From contig JAJTUQ010000007.1 in assembly GCA_021399445.1 (NCBI GenBank), positions 186,001 to 250,000 on the forward strand: a stretch of DNA of 64,000 nucleotides, in the 5' to 3' direction. Each line of letters starts with the position of its first letter. Position 1 is the stretch's first letter. Shown one piece after another: positions 23,794 to 35,143 of the stretch. The notes beneath the pieces are model-generated. The model was given only the letters and a program-made list of their open reading frames with translations. It did no database searches and was not told the origin of the DNA. The position numbers and the translations under genes were made by a program. The DNA comes from Xylogone sp. PMI_703 (taxonomy: Eukaryota > Ascomycota > Leotiomycetes).

Positions 23794-24216
23794 TTTGAAC
23801 GAACTGACACGAAAAGATTGAACTTATAGTAATTTATTTACTGATAGTCAATATTGGTTTCAATTAATCAATAAATTAATGAGTTGGTTCCATTATCATG
23901 ATATGTAGAAGAGGAGAGAGGAGAGAGGAGAGATGGGGCAAGAGACAAGATATGTGTTGATGGAGCACGTTGGAGTTAGGCAACAGCAATAAGTTTTGAT
24001 GGAGGCACAGCTGCAATGCTGCGAATTGAGTGGTTGCTGAGCCGCGCGAACTACGACCCTCAATAACATGATACAGCACGAGGGAGTTGGAGGAGCGACC
24101 ATTTGCACGTAAATACGATTAATTATGATGGTTATGTTGGTTGCTGCGTGCTAAAGTGACCTACACACCTTATATGTGCAAAAAACTTCGACCAGCGTAC
24201 ATTCTCAATTAAATGT
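23794..24216. other. intergenic region
   Basis: This lies between the start of the membrane-protein gene and the 3' end of the transporter. It has purine-rich GAGAGGAGAGAGGAGAG repeats around 23910-23935 and no gene. Confidence 0.5.
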
Positions 24217-24731
24217 TTATAAGAAATATCTAAAGGCGGGGTGATTGGACGAGAGCTCTAGTTCTTGCTCAAAGGTCAGCCCATTAAGCCTGTAATCACG
24301 CTTGCCCATATCTCTCTGTCTATTTTCCCACTTGCTGTAGAAGTATAAGGCTACCGCGCATATCCATGAACCACAGAGGAAGGAAAGCATAACTGCGTGG
24401 CCAGTGTGATACTGAGGACCATCCTTGGAGAGATAGACCCACGGAGCGATGATACCACCTAAACTCCCCATGGTGAAGACGACACCTGACGCACTAGCTC
24501 GGACGGTAGGTGTTGCAGAGTTATTGACAGCCTTGCGGATATTGTTAACTGGGGACATGATAGATGATATAAAAAACTTACCCAAGCGAGCCAAATTGGT
24601 AGGAAAGCATACGTGCCACTGGCAGCAAGGAAAAGAGCACCGTACTTGGCTCCGGGTCGGTTCTCAGGAAGGAATTCAAGCATAAAAAATCCTGCTATGC
24701 CAAGAGGTACATTAAGCATAATGGGGAGAGC

Positions 24732-27383
24732 CAGTGATTCTATCCATACAGCGTATGGAATATCATATGGCATATGGAACTAATCCATACTCCATATCCA
24801 TATCCATATAGGCCAGGCTTATGGAATAAGTATGGAATACATGGGAACAACAGTTATTCCGGTTCCGTTCAAGGCTACGATCATGGACTCTCGCTGCCTA
24901 GAGCACTCTTTTCTTTCTTTATCTTTTTCTACGCTTTCCCAAAGCTGCACTTAGGCTGATGTTCCCATTCCGTAAATTTCAAAGCAACACTGAATTACCC
25001 TGACTGCTTCGCGCTTAGCTAATTGCTCGAGCCTTACATATTTGACATATAACATATAATGGGCTCTATCACATCCTTTACTACAGACGCTTCTAGTGAG
25101 TGTGAAACCTCTGTCATCGCATTAACCGATGCCTCCTCCGATATAGTTGCAAGTACCCAGAGCTCTTCCTTCACCACTAATAAAACTCGTAAACGGAAAC
25201 TCACTGCGAACACGTGGGAGCATGCACGCAAGCCTCAAGGTTTGGAGCCTGAGCGCTGCCCTCGAAGAAAAGAAAAGTTCTACTACTGCAAATACTGCAT
25301 TAGCCGCTCCTACAGTACTACTGTATCAACTACTTTCCGTAACCATCTACTCAGGGAACATAATATTGAGTTGGAAAGTGGGGAGACTCACCCTGTGAAG
25401 AAGGCTTGCAATAACCTCCTAAAAGATGCTTTTGCAAAGGCCGGCGAAGTGAACACTGTGAAGCTTAAAGCGCATGAGCAGGAGGTGCTGAAGAACTCAC
25501 TAAACCGCAAGGCAGCTATCGAGGCTCTTGTTCAGCTAGTAACGGTTCGAAATCTCCCCTATAATATCAGCCAATGGCCAGAATTTCATGCCTTTATAGC
25601 TACAATTAATCCTGCTGCAGATCATCTTATTAGCCTCTCGCATGGTTCAATTCAAAAGCTTGTATCAAATTCTTACTCTATCTATAAAGATATCCTGCGA
25701 AAGAAACTTCAAGCTACGCCGTCTCTCATTCATCTTTCCGCCGACGTTTGGACTTCGCCAAATCGCAAAGCTTTCCTTGGAGTCTGTGCGCAATTTGTTA
25801 ATGAGGAGTTAAAGAAAACCTGTCAAGCCTTACTTGCTCTGCCAGAGCTGCCTGGCCTTGACGGGCCTGGGAGCCATAGCGGCGCAGAGCAGTTTAAGCT
25901 CCTGGAACGTGTAATTGAGGATTATAATGTTTCACATAAGATTGGCTATGTTACAGGCGATAATCACGGCTCTAATGATGTGCTCTGCCGTCTCCTGAGC
26001 GATTTCCTGAGGGGAAAAGGCAAGGAATGGAAGCCTAAAGACCATCGAATCCGCTGTCACGGCCATATTATTAACCTTGCTATTCAAGCTTTTCTCTTCA
26101 CTGAATCGAAGGAAGCTATTGATACTGCTTGCCGTCAAATGGAGGAGTGTGATGAGGCTGAATACGATATAACGCTAATCGAGGAGTGGAAGAAGAGAAA
26201 ATCTCTAGGTTGGCGTCAAATGGGACCTCTTGGTAAGGTTCATAACACCTGTATTCATATAAGAGCCGATAATTATCGGTATAATCTCTTTAAGGATAAG
26301 GCTGGCAGAGTGTTGTGTCTCGATAATGATACACGCTGGAATTCGTGGTATCTTCTCCTTGATGTGGTAATTGAGAAACAAGAGCATGTTGAGTGGTATC
26401 AGAAAAAGTACTATGATCAGCTAAAGGACGATTATCTGACGCCTCAGGACTGGCTAATGCTGAAGAATACACGTAGCTTTCTGCAGCCCTTTTGGAAGGC
26501 TACTCAACGGACCCAGGACTATTGCGCTACGCTTGATCAAACGCTCTTTACTATGGATATCCTTGTGAAGCATTATAATCAAGCCTTTGAAAAATTTAAG
26601 AACGATCCACAGCTTCTTAGTTGTATCCTTACGAGCTGGCATGTCTTTGACAAGTATTATATGAAGTCAGACGAGACGCCAGCGTACGCTGCAGCGCTGA
26701 TTCTTCACCCATCACGTCGAAAAGCATATATTCTGAAGAACTGGCCAAAGAGCTGGCATCGGCAAACGCTTAGTGCAGTTAAGAGACTCTGGGATGATAG
26801 CTATAAAGGGCTGTTAATGATGGATCCTACGCCGCCGCTAGAGCCAAAGGCAGAGCCGGATGAATACGATCTCCTTGCACAAGAGCTTGATGTTATTGGC
26901 ACAGCCATAGATATTGACGAGTACGAAGCCTATATTTCACAAACACCGATTCAAATCGATTGTTCTCCGCTTACTTGGTGGCTGCTTGATGAGCAACGAC
27001 AACGATTTCCGCGACTATCAAAGATGGCAGTAGATATTCTTTCAATCCCGGCTATGTCTGCTGACCCTGAGCGAGTCTTTTCAGGCGCACGTCGTACAAT
27101 TACATGGGAAAGAGTGCAGCTTGGAGCGTCTACGGTTGAGAAGGGCGAGTGCTTGAAGAGCTGGATACGCAGCGGAGTAGCAGAGGGAGTAGCAGCCGAG
27201 TTAGTTGGGCAAGGTGTAGCTACTACAGGGGGTATTGAAAACCTACAGGTAGAGATTGGAGATGATGTATGACGTCAGTTTCTGTATTCCATATGTATGT
27301 AATATGAACCCATATGAAGATTGATCCACATTCCATACTCCATATGAGGCCGTATGGGATATGGGATATGGATAGAATCACTG
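24732..27383 (+). mobile_element. complete hAT DNA transposon, 2652 bases
   Basis: The ends are inverted repeats, identical over 17 bases from the tip, starting CAGTGATTCTATCC. The element is flanked by the 8-base target duplication GGGAGAGC at 24724-24731 and 27384-27391. Both subterminal regions carry many CCATAT/ATATGG units in both orientations, probable transposase-binding sites. Inside is one intact transposase frame. Intact ends, an intact gene and a perfect duplication mean a recent insertion that may still be mobile. It interrupts the MFS transporter on the opposite strand. Confidence 0.95.
25059..27272 (+). CDS. hAT-family transposase
   Basis: A single-exon protein of 737 residues catalyses cut-and-paste movement of the surrounding element. 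A BED-type zinc finger spans about residues 53-106 (W at the start, then CKYC and a HLLREH pair). The catalytic core shows LSADVWTSP with Asp229 and TGDNHGSNDV with Asp301, followed by the CHGHIINLAIQAF and DNDTRWNSWYLLL blocks typical of hAT RNase-H-like folds. The C-terminal dimerisation domain is at about residues 645-715 (LSIPAMSADPERVFSGARR). The start at 25059 is the first in-frame ATG and precedes a Ser/Thr-rich leader. No stop or frameshift is seen, so it could be active. It probably uses the terminal CAGTGATTC repeats of its own element. Confidence 0.95.
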   Translation: MGSITSFTTDASSECETSVIALTDASSDIVASTQSSSFTTNKTRKRKLTANTWEHARKPQGLEPERCPRRKEKFYYCKYCISRSYSTTVSTTFRNHLLREHNIELESGETHPVKKACNNLLKDAFAKAGEVNTVKLKAHEQEVLKNSLNRKAAIEALVQLVTVRNLPYNISQWPEFHAFIATINPAADHLISLSHGSIQKLVSNSYSIYKDILRKKLQATPSLIHLSADVWTSPNRKAFLGVCAQFVNEELKKTCQALLALPELPGLDGPGSHSGAEQFKLLERVIEDYNVSHKIGYVTGDNHGSNDVLCRLLSDFLRGKGKEWKPKDHRIRCHGHIINLAIQAFLFTESKEAIDTACRQMEECDEAEYDITLIEEWKKRKSLGWRQMGPLGKVHNTCIHIRADNYRYNLFKDKAGRVLCLDNDTRWNSWYLLLDVVIEKQEHVEWYQKKYYDQLKDDYLTPQDWLMLKNTRSFLQPFWKATQRTQDYCATLDQTLFTMDILVKHYNQAFEKFKNDPQLLSCILTSWHVFDKYYMKSDETPAYAAALILHPSRRKAYILKNWPKSWHRQTLSAVKRLWDDSYKGLLMMDPTPPLEPKAEPDEYDLLAQELDVIGTAIDIDEYEAYISQTPIQIDCSPLTWWLLDEQRQRFPRLSKMAVDILSIPAMSADPERVFSGARRTITWERVQLGASTVEKGECLKSWIRSGVAEGVAAELVGQGVATTGGIENLQVEIGDDV

Positions 27384-28639
27384 GGGAGAGCACGCTTCTG
27401 GTATCTATCGGAAAGGTACCCAACAAAAATTGATGTTGCAGCTGCAGCCACCTGAATCAATCAAGGTTAGTCATTTGTCAAAACTCCATGGACCAACCTA
27501 CTCACATATGGCCCGACGGAGAGAAGCTGGGCCTTGGTGTCCGTATAGCCCATTGCTGCGATAATCGAGGGGGAGAAGACAGAAAATGTCTGCGCGCAAG
27601 TGCTATATCATCGTCAGTCTGCGTAATAGAGGGATAGGCGAAAAGACAAACTTTCCAAAGAAAAACCCAAGACCACAGCCAAGTGTGTGGGGGCTTTTCA
27701 TTGCCAGGATGACATGTTTGAGCTTTGTGTGGCCCTGCTCAGTTGTTCCAGCAGAGTCAACGCGCAGTCGATCAACAGCAACGACTTTCTCCTCTTCCGA
27801 AAGAAATCTAGCTTGGGCCGGGCCTGCAGGAATTATATAGAATGCGGCAGCACCAATTATTACTGATATCAAACCCTTATATAGTTAGTAAGGAGCAAAA
27901 TTTTTACCATTGGAGATATTATACCTCAAAAAAGAAAATATTTCTCCAAGTGTGAATCACTCCCCAAGGAGGAATTTTGCTAAAACCGATAGCAAGTAAC
28001 CCTCCAAACGCGCCACTTGCTGAGGCAGCCGAAATGTATATACTCGTCCTAAAACCAAGCTCCCGGCGTCGATAGCTAATGATGAGTTAGCATAGAAAAA
28101 AAGGAAACAAAGTTCAGGCATTTTTACAATTGAGCCAACATAAAGACTAAACCTGGTGAGATACCACCTTCGAGGCACCCAAGAACAAATCTTACTGCAT
28201 AGAGTCCACCATGAGACTCGACAACAGACGTGAGCATAGTAGTGATTCCAAACGTGAATACCAAGGAAGGAATCCAGATATGGCCACCAATTCTTTTACA
28301 GGCAATGTTTGAGGGTAGCTCCACAACGCAATAGGAGACAAATAGACACATCAAAGCAATGTTATATCTGAGTCCAATGCCGAGATCCAGATCTTTTGAT
28401 AGACCAAGTAGACGAGCATTCCCAATATTGACTCTGTCAATGAAGGAGAATAGATTGATCAGCAAGAAGAATGTGAGTAGTCGAATATCATATTTCCGGA
28501 CGACACGTTTTGATACCTGGGGATCAAAGGTCACGACTTCATGAGAAGCACCTAGAATACCACCACTTGTATCATTGAAGGCCGTTTTGTGATCCTCGAT
28601 GTGAGCACCGTCAATTGCTTTCTCAGACATTGATTCCAT

Positions 28640-29731
28640 GGGAGTAACTGTGAGCCGTAAATTGAGGTGGTAGATTGGAATCCTATTGCGAGATCCCGGG
28701 AATCCATGTTATCTAGATAGAGGGATGTTGTTATTAATATAGCAAGTACTAGATACTGTGGGGAACGCCATAACTCCGGAATCTGTGGAGTGCGTCTGGG
28801 GAACCAAGCTACTGAAGCTATCTCCAACTTTGGCTGGCGATCGGACCGGCTCCCTACATAAGAGGCAGGCGGGGGATCCGAGCACGTGAGCGGCTCCCGA
28901 TCAAAGTTGCACGAGAAGGCATCCTATGGGACATGGCATATTCTGGCTATAAGACGGCGTGCCATACATAACTCGTGTAGATTTGGACAGAGACGAAGCC
29001 TGCAGTGGCTTGTTTCTCATCTGTTTTCTTGGAATTAGTTTTGTTCACCACTAGTGGACGATTAACAAAGCTGATGAAGTTGTTCCAAGGAACTATGGCG
29101 GTATCGTATCATATCATATTTGTTTCTTATAATTTTCGGGAGCACCAACCGATTATACTATAACTTCAACGTAATTTGGGATAGATTCGATATTGCCGTA
29201 GGTATAGTAAAATAAATTTTGCGTAATAGCAAGGACGACAAGAATGACATGATTTGGGAAGGCATGACCCATGCATACACCCCAGAACGTAGCAATCTGC
29301 GGTAGACTTTGTACTAAGATACTTAAGGTACAGCATCTCCGTATTATTAATATGCTTAAAGCCTACCACCAGTATTGCTCATATGGTGTTTCCCTTCTCA
29401 GTCATACATCAGCACACGTAAATCTACAGTGTCGGCCAACGAGAACGGCTTAAGCTGATTCGCATTGACTGAACATAGTATTTTGGTCATCATAGTTAGT
29501 TCAATTAGCGCGCAGAATTCCTCTTAGCAAGTGGCGCAAATGCATTGTAAAAGTAGTGAACAGCGTTCGGGCCGGATGAAGAGCCACAGAATACTCGCCG
29601 AGTTCATTGAACATGGTGGGTGACACTTGCTGAGTCACTTACTAATTAACCAATTAAGTGAATCATATGTCCTATCTTTTCCCGACGTATCCACGCTTCT
29701 CCATCTTCCATCCATCCGATTCACTATTACC
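28640..29731. other. intergenic region between transporter and Zn2Cys6 regulator
   Basis: These 1.1 kb lie between two divergently transcribed genes and contain both promoters. It is AT-rich in the centre, and no coding frame or repeat is recognised. Confidence 0.45.
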
Positions 29732-32010
29732 ATGTCGTATCGGAAACAATTCACAAGTTGCGATCAGTGTAGGAAGTCCAGGTTGGGCTGCGACGCTCTC
29801 AATAGGCGTGAAGGAAGTTGCTCCAACTGTGTCCGCCGGTCAAAATCGTGCAGTTTCAATGTAAGAACGGTTCGCTCATTGAAATTTTGTGCAGTACTTA
29901 TTCTTGTGAAGTGGATAGAGTCACATGGAAGGAAAATTCAGAGGAGCCACAAATCTAAGGCTGTGGAGCCTGTAGAGCCTGTAGATGAGCCACCTCAGAA
30001 CACATCCGTTCAGATAACGGTGCTTAAGCAAGATCGTCTCTGGTTTGTAAAACAAGCTTATCCCAAATCCGCAGTTATCTGGAGCTGAGAAATAAATTAG
30101 TTCTAGGCAGCAGGCCTTGACGTTACATCATGTCTTGTGGGACATCTTTACTAGCTTGTTCGAGCCACAGTTAGGCCTGTGGACAGGGAATGACTGCAAT
30201 CCTTTCAAGAGGCTTACAACAGTAAGTAGTTGCGATATATAATTTATCCAAGTTCTAAAAATTATACTCGAAACCAGGCACCTAAAACACTCATGTCAAG
30301 GTTAATGGTCACACTAGATAACTCCGCACACAACTATCCAGATCCTCACTTGGTGCAGAAACTCGGATTTCAAAGTATAGTAATAGACAAGGAAAGGAAG
30401 CTGGAAGAGGATGCACATATCAACCAAGCTCTTATGAGCGCTGTGCATGCATTCTCTGCGCGATGGGTTCCCGTTAACCATTTTCGGAAATCAACTGGAG
30501 AATCTGGGTTACATGAGGCCAAAGATATTAAAGAATTTTTTGTTGAATCTATATGGAAAAGGGCTCTTCAGGATGTGTTTCCTGTTCTAACTCGTCCTAG
30601 TTATCGATCAATCTTAGCTTTATACCTATTTGGTATAACACCAACTTCGTCGAATAACAAAGATCGTCAGTCTGGTAGTTTATGCCTCGAAACATCATTA
30701 CGACACTATCTGCACCTAAGAACAGAATCCAGGATTACGGAAAACCAGAAAAATATAGCCCCAAACTCTAATCATAGATTTGACGGAGATGAAGCAAACA
30801 CAGACAATGTGACTATAAAAAGCCAACAAGAATACCACCATTTAGTAGACACAGCCTATTGGTTTGGCATAGTGTATGATACGTCTCGTTGTTTGACAGG
30901 CTGTCAGTCATCTGTCCTACTCCCAGGATTGAGCGGAGAGAAGGAGGTATGGGACCTTGTGCGAAATCAAACCAACAATTTCGATGTAATATACCGGTCC
31001 ATGAGTTCTTCTACAGCGGTCCTCACCGATGAGATTGTGATTACTATCATCCAGTACGGATCCTCATATAAAACATTAGTTTGGAAAACTATTACGCGAG
31101 TTCAGAATTCCCTTTTTCACCAACCATCTGCACTTCCACTGGAAACTGCACTAGAAAATGCCATAGAGGCAATTAGTCGATTTGAACATATTTTCAGCCC
31201 TCTCCTGGATCAGTGCGCTAGAGATTATTTGCTTTTATGCGAAAAATCGCGAATAAGTTATCGTACGTCTTGTTCAATTTTGTTATTGGATTTATAATTA
31301 ACGATCTATAAGTTGTTCTCAATCTTCATTATCATCTCGGGGTTCTGATATTAGTCGACACCCTAGACTGTCAAAACGAGGCCGCAAATATTCACCCGCA
31401 ATTTGATAGTACATGCTACCGGATAACATCCACTCGCTCAATAGTCAATATGGTTAATCTTGCTCTACAAGCAGATGCTTATATCACAGATAATTCTTCT
31501 AGCATTCTACTTCGGGATCCCTATCCTGAACACGTTAGTAACGGTCTCTCACGAGCTGCACACTCAATTCTGCACTTATTTCATTTAATGTTAATCCCCG
31601 TTCAAACTGCAGAGATTATGGCATCGTCACTATTTACTGGTCTAGAGATCATGAGCCAAGTATCGTATTCAGCTGCTGAATCACTGGAAACTCTTCGTCG
31701 ACTTTTCCTGGAAGCAAAATTAGTTATTAAACGTCGTCCAGACTTGCCATCACAACAATTAGCGAGTACTGATTCAATAGCATCTGATTCACCAGTAACT
31801 CCGGAAATATTTGAGCAGAACACCGTCAAGGAACTTGGTCTTGCGATTGATGATCCATCCTTGGTAGATAAGAGCATCGAACGACACGAGATAAAGGAGT
31901 TCCCGCTTATGTATGCATGGGAAGATCTAGCATGGGTAGACTTCAGTTCTGTCGTGCAAAACTGGGATTTCGAGGTGTGTGGGTACTTACTTTCTATGAT
32001 GAGATTCTGA
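29732..32010 (+). CDS. Zn2Cys6 transcription factor
   Basis: The start MSYRKQFTSCDQCRKSR is followed by a zinc cluster of the form C-x2-C-x6-C-x9-C-x2-C-x6-C at about residues 10-40. The first exon is 29732-29860 and the second starts at 29912. Later exons carry YHHVLWDIF-like and LHHVLWDIFTSLFEPQLGLW (about 30115-30185), ESIWKRALQDVFPVLTRPSY, SILALYLFGITP, LCLETSLRHYL and EYHHLVDTAYWFGIVYDTSR. The last exon (about 31450-32010) ends LMYAWEDLAWVDFSSVVQNW. These are typical of the regulatory domain of one group of fungal zinc-cluster factors. I could not find a clean splice between 30046 and 30115, so that join is uncertain and a small lesion there is possible. It sits inside the hydroxy-acid gene group and is its likely regulator, inferred from position. 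Confidence 0.78.
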
Positions 32011-32209
32011 CTGGGTATTTTATAGGATTGCTTCTCAAGCACGTAAAAAAATGCACCATGGGTAGTATATCTCAGCCATGTACTACCCCATGTATAACTA
32101 TTCTAATATGCCTCAAGAATATACCACGGAAGCCACTTGTTTGTAATTCATACAGCAACTACGTAATACTAACGAACAAGTGACACCCTATAAAAGTAAT
32201 CAAAGGAGT

Positions 32210-32782
32210 TCAAGAGTTCCCACTTGGTGGCAGGAAAGGAAAATCATTTCCCAAATCTTCTCCTAATTTCTTCCCTTGAAGGTATAATGGCTTGCAATCC
32301 TGAAGCACGAAAATCATTCTTGCCCATTCAGTCTCAGACGTATTCACCCACTGATGCTGGGTCGCCCTTTGCACGGCTACATCTCCCCTCTTCATATGCC
32401 TGATATCTCCAGAATCTAACAGCATATCAATATTACCCTCCAAAACAATACCGTAATCCAAACTCTGAGTTCGATGCATACCGCATCGGTAGCCTGGTGC
32501 AAAGTCGACAAAGCGTAGAACGGTGCCGCCAGGGTTAACGAGGCCTAAATTTGATTCAAGCGTAGATGAATATTTCTTGAGATCGGCATCATCATTCAGG
32601 TCTGCGGGAAATTCGGAGGTAGTGTACACAACACTGTATGCTGTCTTGCCCTCATCAAGTGACTGCCATTGAAAGTTATTCTCGGTCTGCACAATTGCCT
32701 TCCCTTCATTGTTGTGACCAGTAACTAATCTCTGTTGGTTGGGAAGATTAGACACTGGAGTCTCTATATACTTCGACATCAT
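32210..32782 (-). CDS. cupin-domain protein (VirC/SrdD-like)
   Basis: A single-exon protein of 190 residues with one cupin barrel in the middle to C-terminal part. The first cupin motif is GYRCGMHRTQSLDYGIVLEG, with a metal-ligand His and a Tyr/Glu pair. The second is GDVAVQRATQHQWVNTSETE, with a further His. The C-terminus IFVLQDCKPLYLQGKKLGED resembles cupin oxidoreductase-annotated proteins of fungal clusters such as VirC and SrdD. The reaction is not established by sequence. A metal-dependent decarboxylation, oxygenation or isomerisation is possible. It ends tail-to-tail with the Zn2Cys6 gene, with about 200 bases between. Confidence 0.85.
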   Translation of the reverse strand: MMSKYIETPVSNLPNQQRLVTGHNNEGKAIVQTENNFQWQSLDEGKTAYSVVYTTSEFPADLNDDADLKKYSSTLESNLGLVNPGGTVLRFVDFAPGYRCGMHRTQSLDYGIVLEGNIDMLLDSGDIRHMKRGDVAVQRATQHQWVNTSETEWARMIFVLQDCKPLYLQGKKLGEDLGNDFPFLPPSGNS

Positions 32783-33591
32783 AAAAGGTGGACTGGAACT
32801 GTTAATATCTTATGAGGCAAAAAGCACAGGGAAGTTGCTGAAGAGGACATACTCTATGAATATTCTGAAATAACGCAACACAAAGATCCTCGATAATTAT
32901 TGATCGAATATTTTAACAAGTTATTAGTTCCTTTTATGTTCGGCCGGTCAAGTGACTAGTTTACGCCGCCGAAAGGAGCTTCTACTCCCCTCAACGCTTC
33001 CGATCACGAGATTCGGACCTTGCTCGCCATGGTCTTTCTCACCTACACTGTAGGGCATCCCTAGTTTATAATTTGGATTAAATAAGGATTAATTGATGTC
33101 TAGGGCGGGTTAGATATATTTGCAGCATTTCCATCGCTCTACTTATGCACGAGATTAATTCGTCGTTCAACACCGATCTAAAGATTCGAATTCAAAACTA
33201 CCCTATATTCCGATCTGCTTGGTATTGATCTTGATATTTATGAGCTCGGGATTATTATTCGGTTACTCGGTTCCCGTAAGATCCTACGCACCTGAATTTA
33301 GCCCTTGTCAACATAATAAATATCCTGTTCTCATTGTAACTCCTGCCCCGGTATGGGTGTCCCTAGTCATGCGCGACAGATGCTCTCCGAATATCTGGGA
33401 GGTAGAAATATATCCGATGGAGACCACAGCATCTACACGTGACCGGAATCTATATAAATATAATCCACGGTGGTTGTTCCAAACTGACCAGTACTCAATA
33501 CCTCATATCCCCCTCTCATCCGATCGTCATCAATCACTTCGCATGTATCTTTAGTCTTCGTATTGAAGACCCTTGTTCGTTTGTAGCCATC
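32783..33591. promoter_or_regulatory. divergent promoter region of cupin and FAH-like genes
   Basis: This is 809 bases between the cupin start (32782, leftwards) and the fumarylacetoacetase-like start (33592, rightwards). It has no gene. The region is expected to hold both promoters; no defined site is recognised. TATATAAATATAA near 33450-33465 could be a TATA element for the rightward gene. Confidence 0.45.
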
Positions 33592-35143
33592 ATGCAGACT
33601 TCCATGACCAGTATTACAAATGACAGTGGTGCGCCGGTTGAACCGGCCTTATCGCCATTTTCAATTGAGAATCTCCCATACGGTATTATCTCCACTCAAA
33701 AAGACCTTCGCCCAAGACCCGCCACTGTGATCGGAGAATCTGTGATTGATTTACGAAGTCTTGAGAGTAAAGGATTCTTCAAGGGGGTAGCAGATTTGCC
33801 CCAGAAAGTATTTGCCGCGGTAAGAAGGCTGAGAGAGCTATAGTTATTTTAAACGGACTGTGTTAATCATACTATAGGAAGACCTGAATATGTTTGCAGC
33901 ATTACCTGAATCAATTAGAAAACAAGTCAGACGCGTTTTAATCGACCACCTTTCACGAGATGACTATCCCGAGCTCCTTGGGGACTCTGTGATTCCATTA
34001 GCAGATGTCCGCAACCACTTTCCGATGAAGACGTCAAACTTTTCAGATTTTTACTGCTCGTTAGAACATACTATAAATGTGTTTAATCCCTTATACTTCC
34101 ACTACATATGAATTACGTGAATATTGATAACTTTTAGTGCACAGAGATCTTCGGAGCAAAATCTATCAACCCGAACTGGTTTGCTGCACCCATGGTATAT
34201 AACGGGCGTACTTCTAGCCTTGTAGTATCTGGAACGCCTATTACTCGACCATGCGGAGTAGTACAACATGAATCAGCACCACGCTTTCAACCTAGCCAGA
34301 CCTTAGACTTTGAGCTCGAAATGGGTGTTTTCTTGTCCAAGCCCCTCCCGCGAGGAAAACGAGTGAAGATCGATGAAGCAGCAGATTATATATTCGGATT
34401 TGTGATGCTCAATGATTGGTCATCTCGCGATATTCAATCATTTGAAATGCCACCTCTCGGGCCATTCCACGGGAAGGGATTTGGAACGTCAATCAGTCCT
34501 TGGATTGTCACGATGGAGGCCCTAGAACAGGTTGCTTGTCCTAGAGCAACTGTACAGGAGCCTAAGCCATTACCACATCTGAATTGGAAAAATGAATTTA
34601 ATGCTACTTTTGACATTGATGTTTCCGTTAAAATTATACGTAAGTACTCTAAAAAACCGTACCTCATCAATATGATTTCATAAATTCACTAAATGTCTAA
34701 TTTAGGTGATGGAAAATCTTATACTATCGGAGAAAGTAATCTTAATGAATTATACTGGACACCATATCAACAGTTAACTCACTTAGCTAGCGCTGGTGAG
34801 GGTTTAAGTGTGGGTGATATACTTGGTACAGGTACTATCTCTAGTAGAGTATGAATACCCCCCTTTATATTTTTTATTGCAAGCTCTAACTAGCTCTTGA
34901 TAGAGGCTTAACGACAAAGGTGAAAAAGCCGGATTGGGATGCATTTACGAAAGAAAATTACCTAGAAATGGTTTATCTACCTTGCCAGATCTTCCTGAGA
35001 CATTTTTAAAAGATGGTGATGAAGTGATTCTGGAAGGTTGGTGTAAAGGCAAAAGTGGTAAATATTTTGGATTCGGTGAATGCAGAGGTGTGGTAGAACC
35101 TGCAGAGATGCCTGATACAGGAGAAGATCCAGCCATTCTGTAA
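33592..35143 (+). CDS. fumarylacetoacetase-family hydrolase
   Basis: The protein has 437 residues in five exons; introns are 33820-33877, 34079-34137, 34640-34705 and 34849-34903, and the sum is in frame. The N-terminal domain starts SPFSIENLPYGIIST, matching the SH3-like start of fumarylacetoacetase. The catalytic domain keeps SDFYCSLEH (metal Asp and catalytic His), LDFELEMGVF (the two metal Glu), FGFVMLNDWSSRDIQ (metal Asp) and LGPFHGKGFGTSISPW (active-site Lys). The enzyme class hydrolyses the C-C bond of fumarylacetoacetate or another acylpyruvate. Full-length similarity favours the true FAH branch, but the neighbours (cupin, hydroxy-acid dehydrogenase, esterase) are not those of a homogentisate cluster, so another 3,5-diketo acid may be the substrate. 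The start at 33592 gives the normal N-terminus. Confidence 0.9.

Larger units (their letters stand above)
24217..28639 (-). pseudogene. MFS anion/carboxylate transporter (Dal5/allantoate permease-like), split by a hAT transposon
   Basis: The N-terminal half lies between 28639 and 27384 and the C-terminal half between 24731 and 24217, with a transposon between. Family blocks in order are VRKYDIRLLTFFLLINLFSF, IDRVNIGNARLLGL, LPSNIACKRIGGHIWIPS, GCLEGGISPG, then YRRRELGFRTSIYISAASAS, KIPPWGVIHTWRNIFFFE, GYTDTKAQLLSVGPY, IFVGYLSDRYQKRAL, and beyond the insertion PIMLNVPLGIAGFFMLEF and FTMGSLGGIIAPWVYLS. Several short introns are present. This is the anion:cation symporter branch that carries allantoate, nicotinate and other small acids across the plasma membrane. 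Removing the element and one copy of the 8-base duplication restores an uninterrupted reading frame, so the coding sequence was otherwise healthy. It is likely null now unless the element excises. Confidence 0.88.

Noticed and set aside
23876..24108. Minus-strand frames of 67-70 codons rich in Leu/Ser
   Set aside because: They arise from the GAGAG-type purine repeat and have no neighbouring exons.
29165..29453. Open frames of about 60 codons in the transporter-regulator gap
   Set aside because: Short, mutually overlapping on both strands, without motifs.
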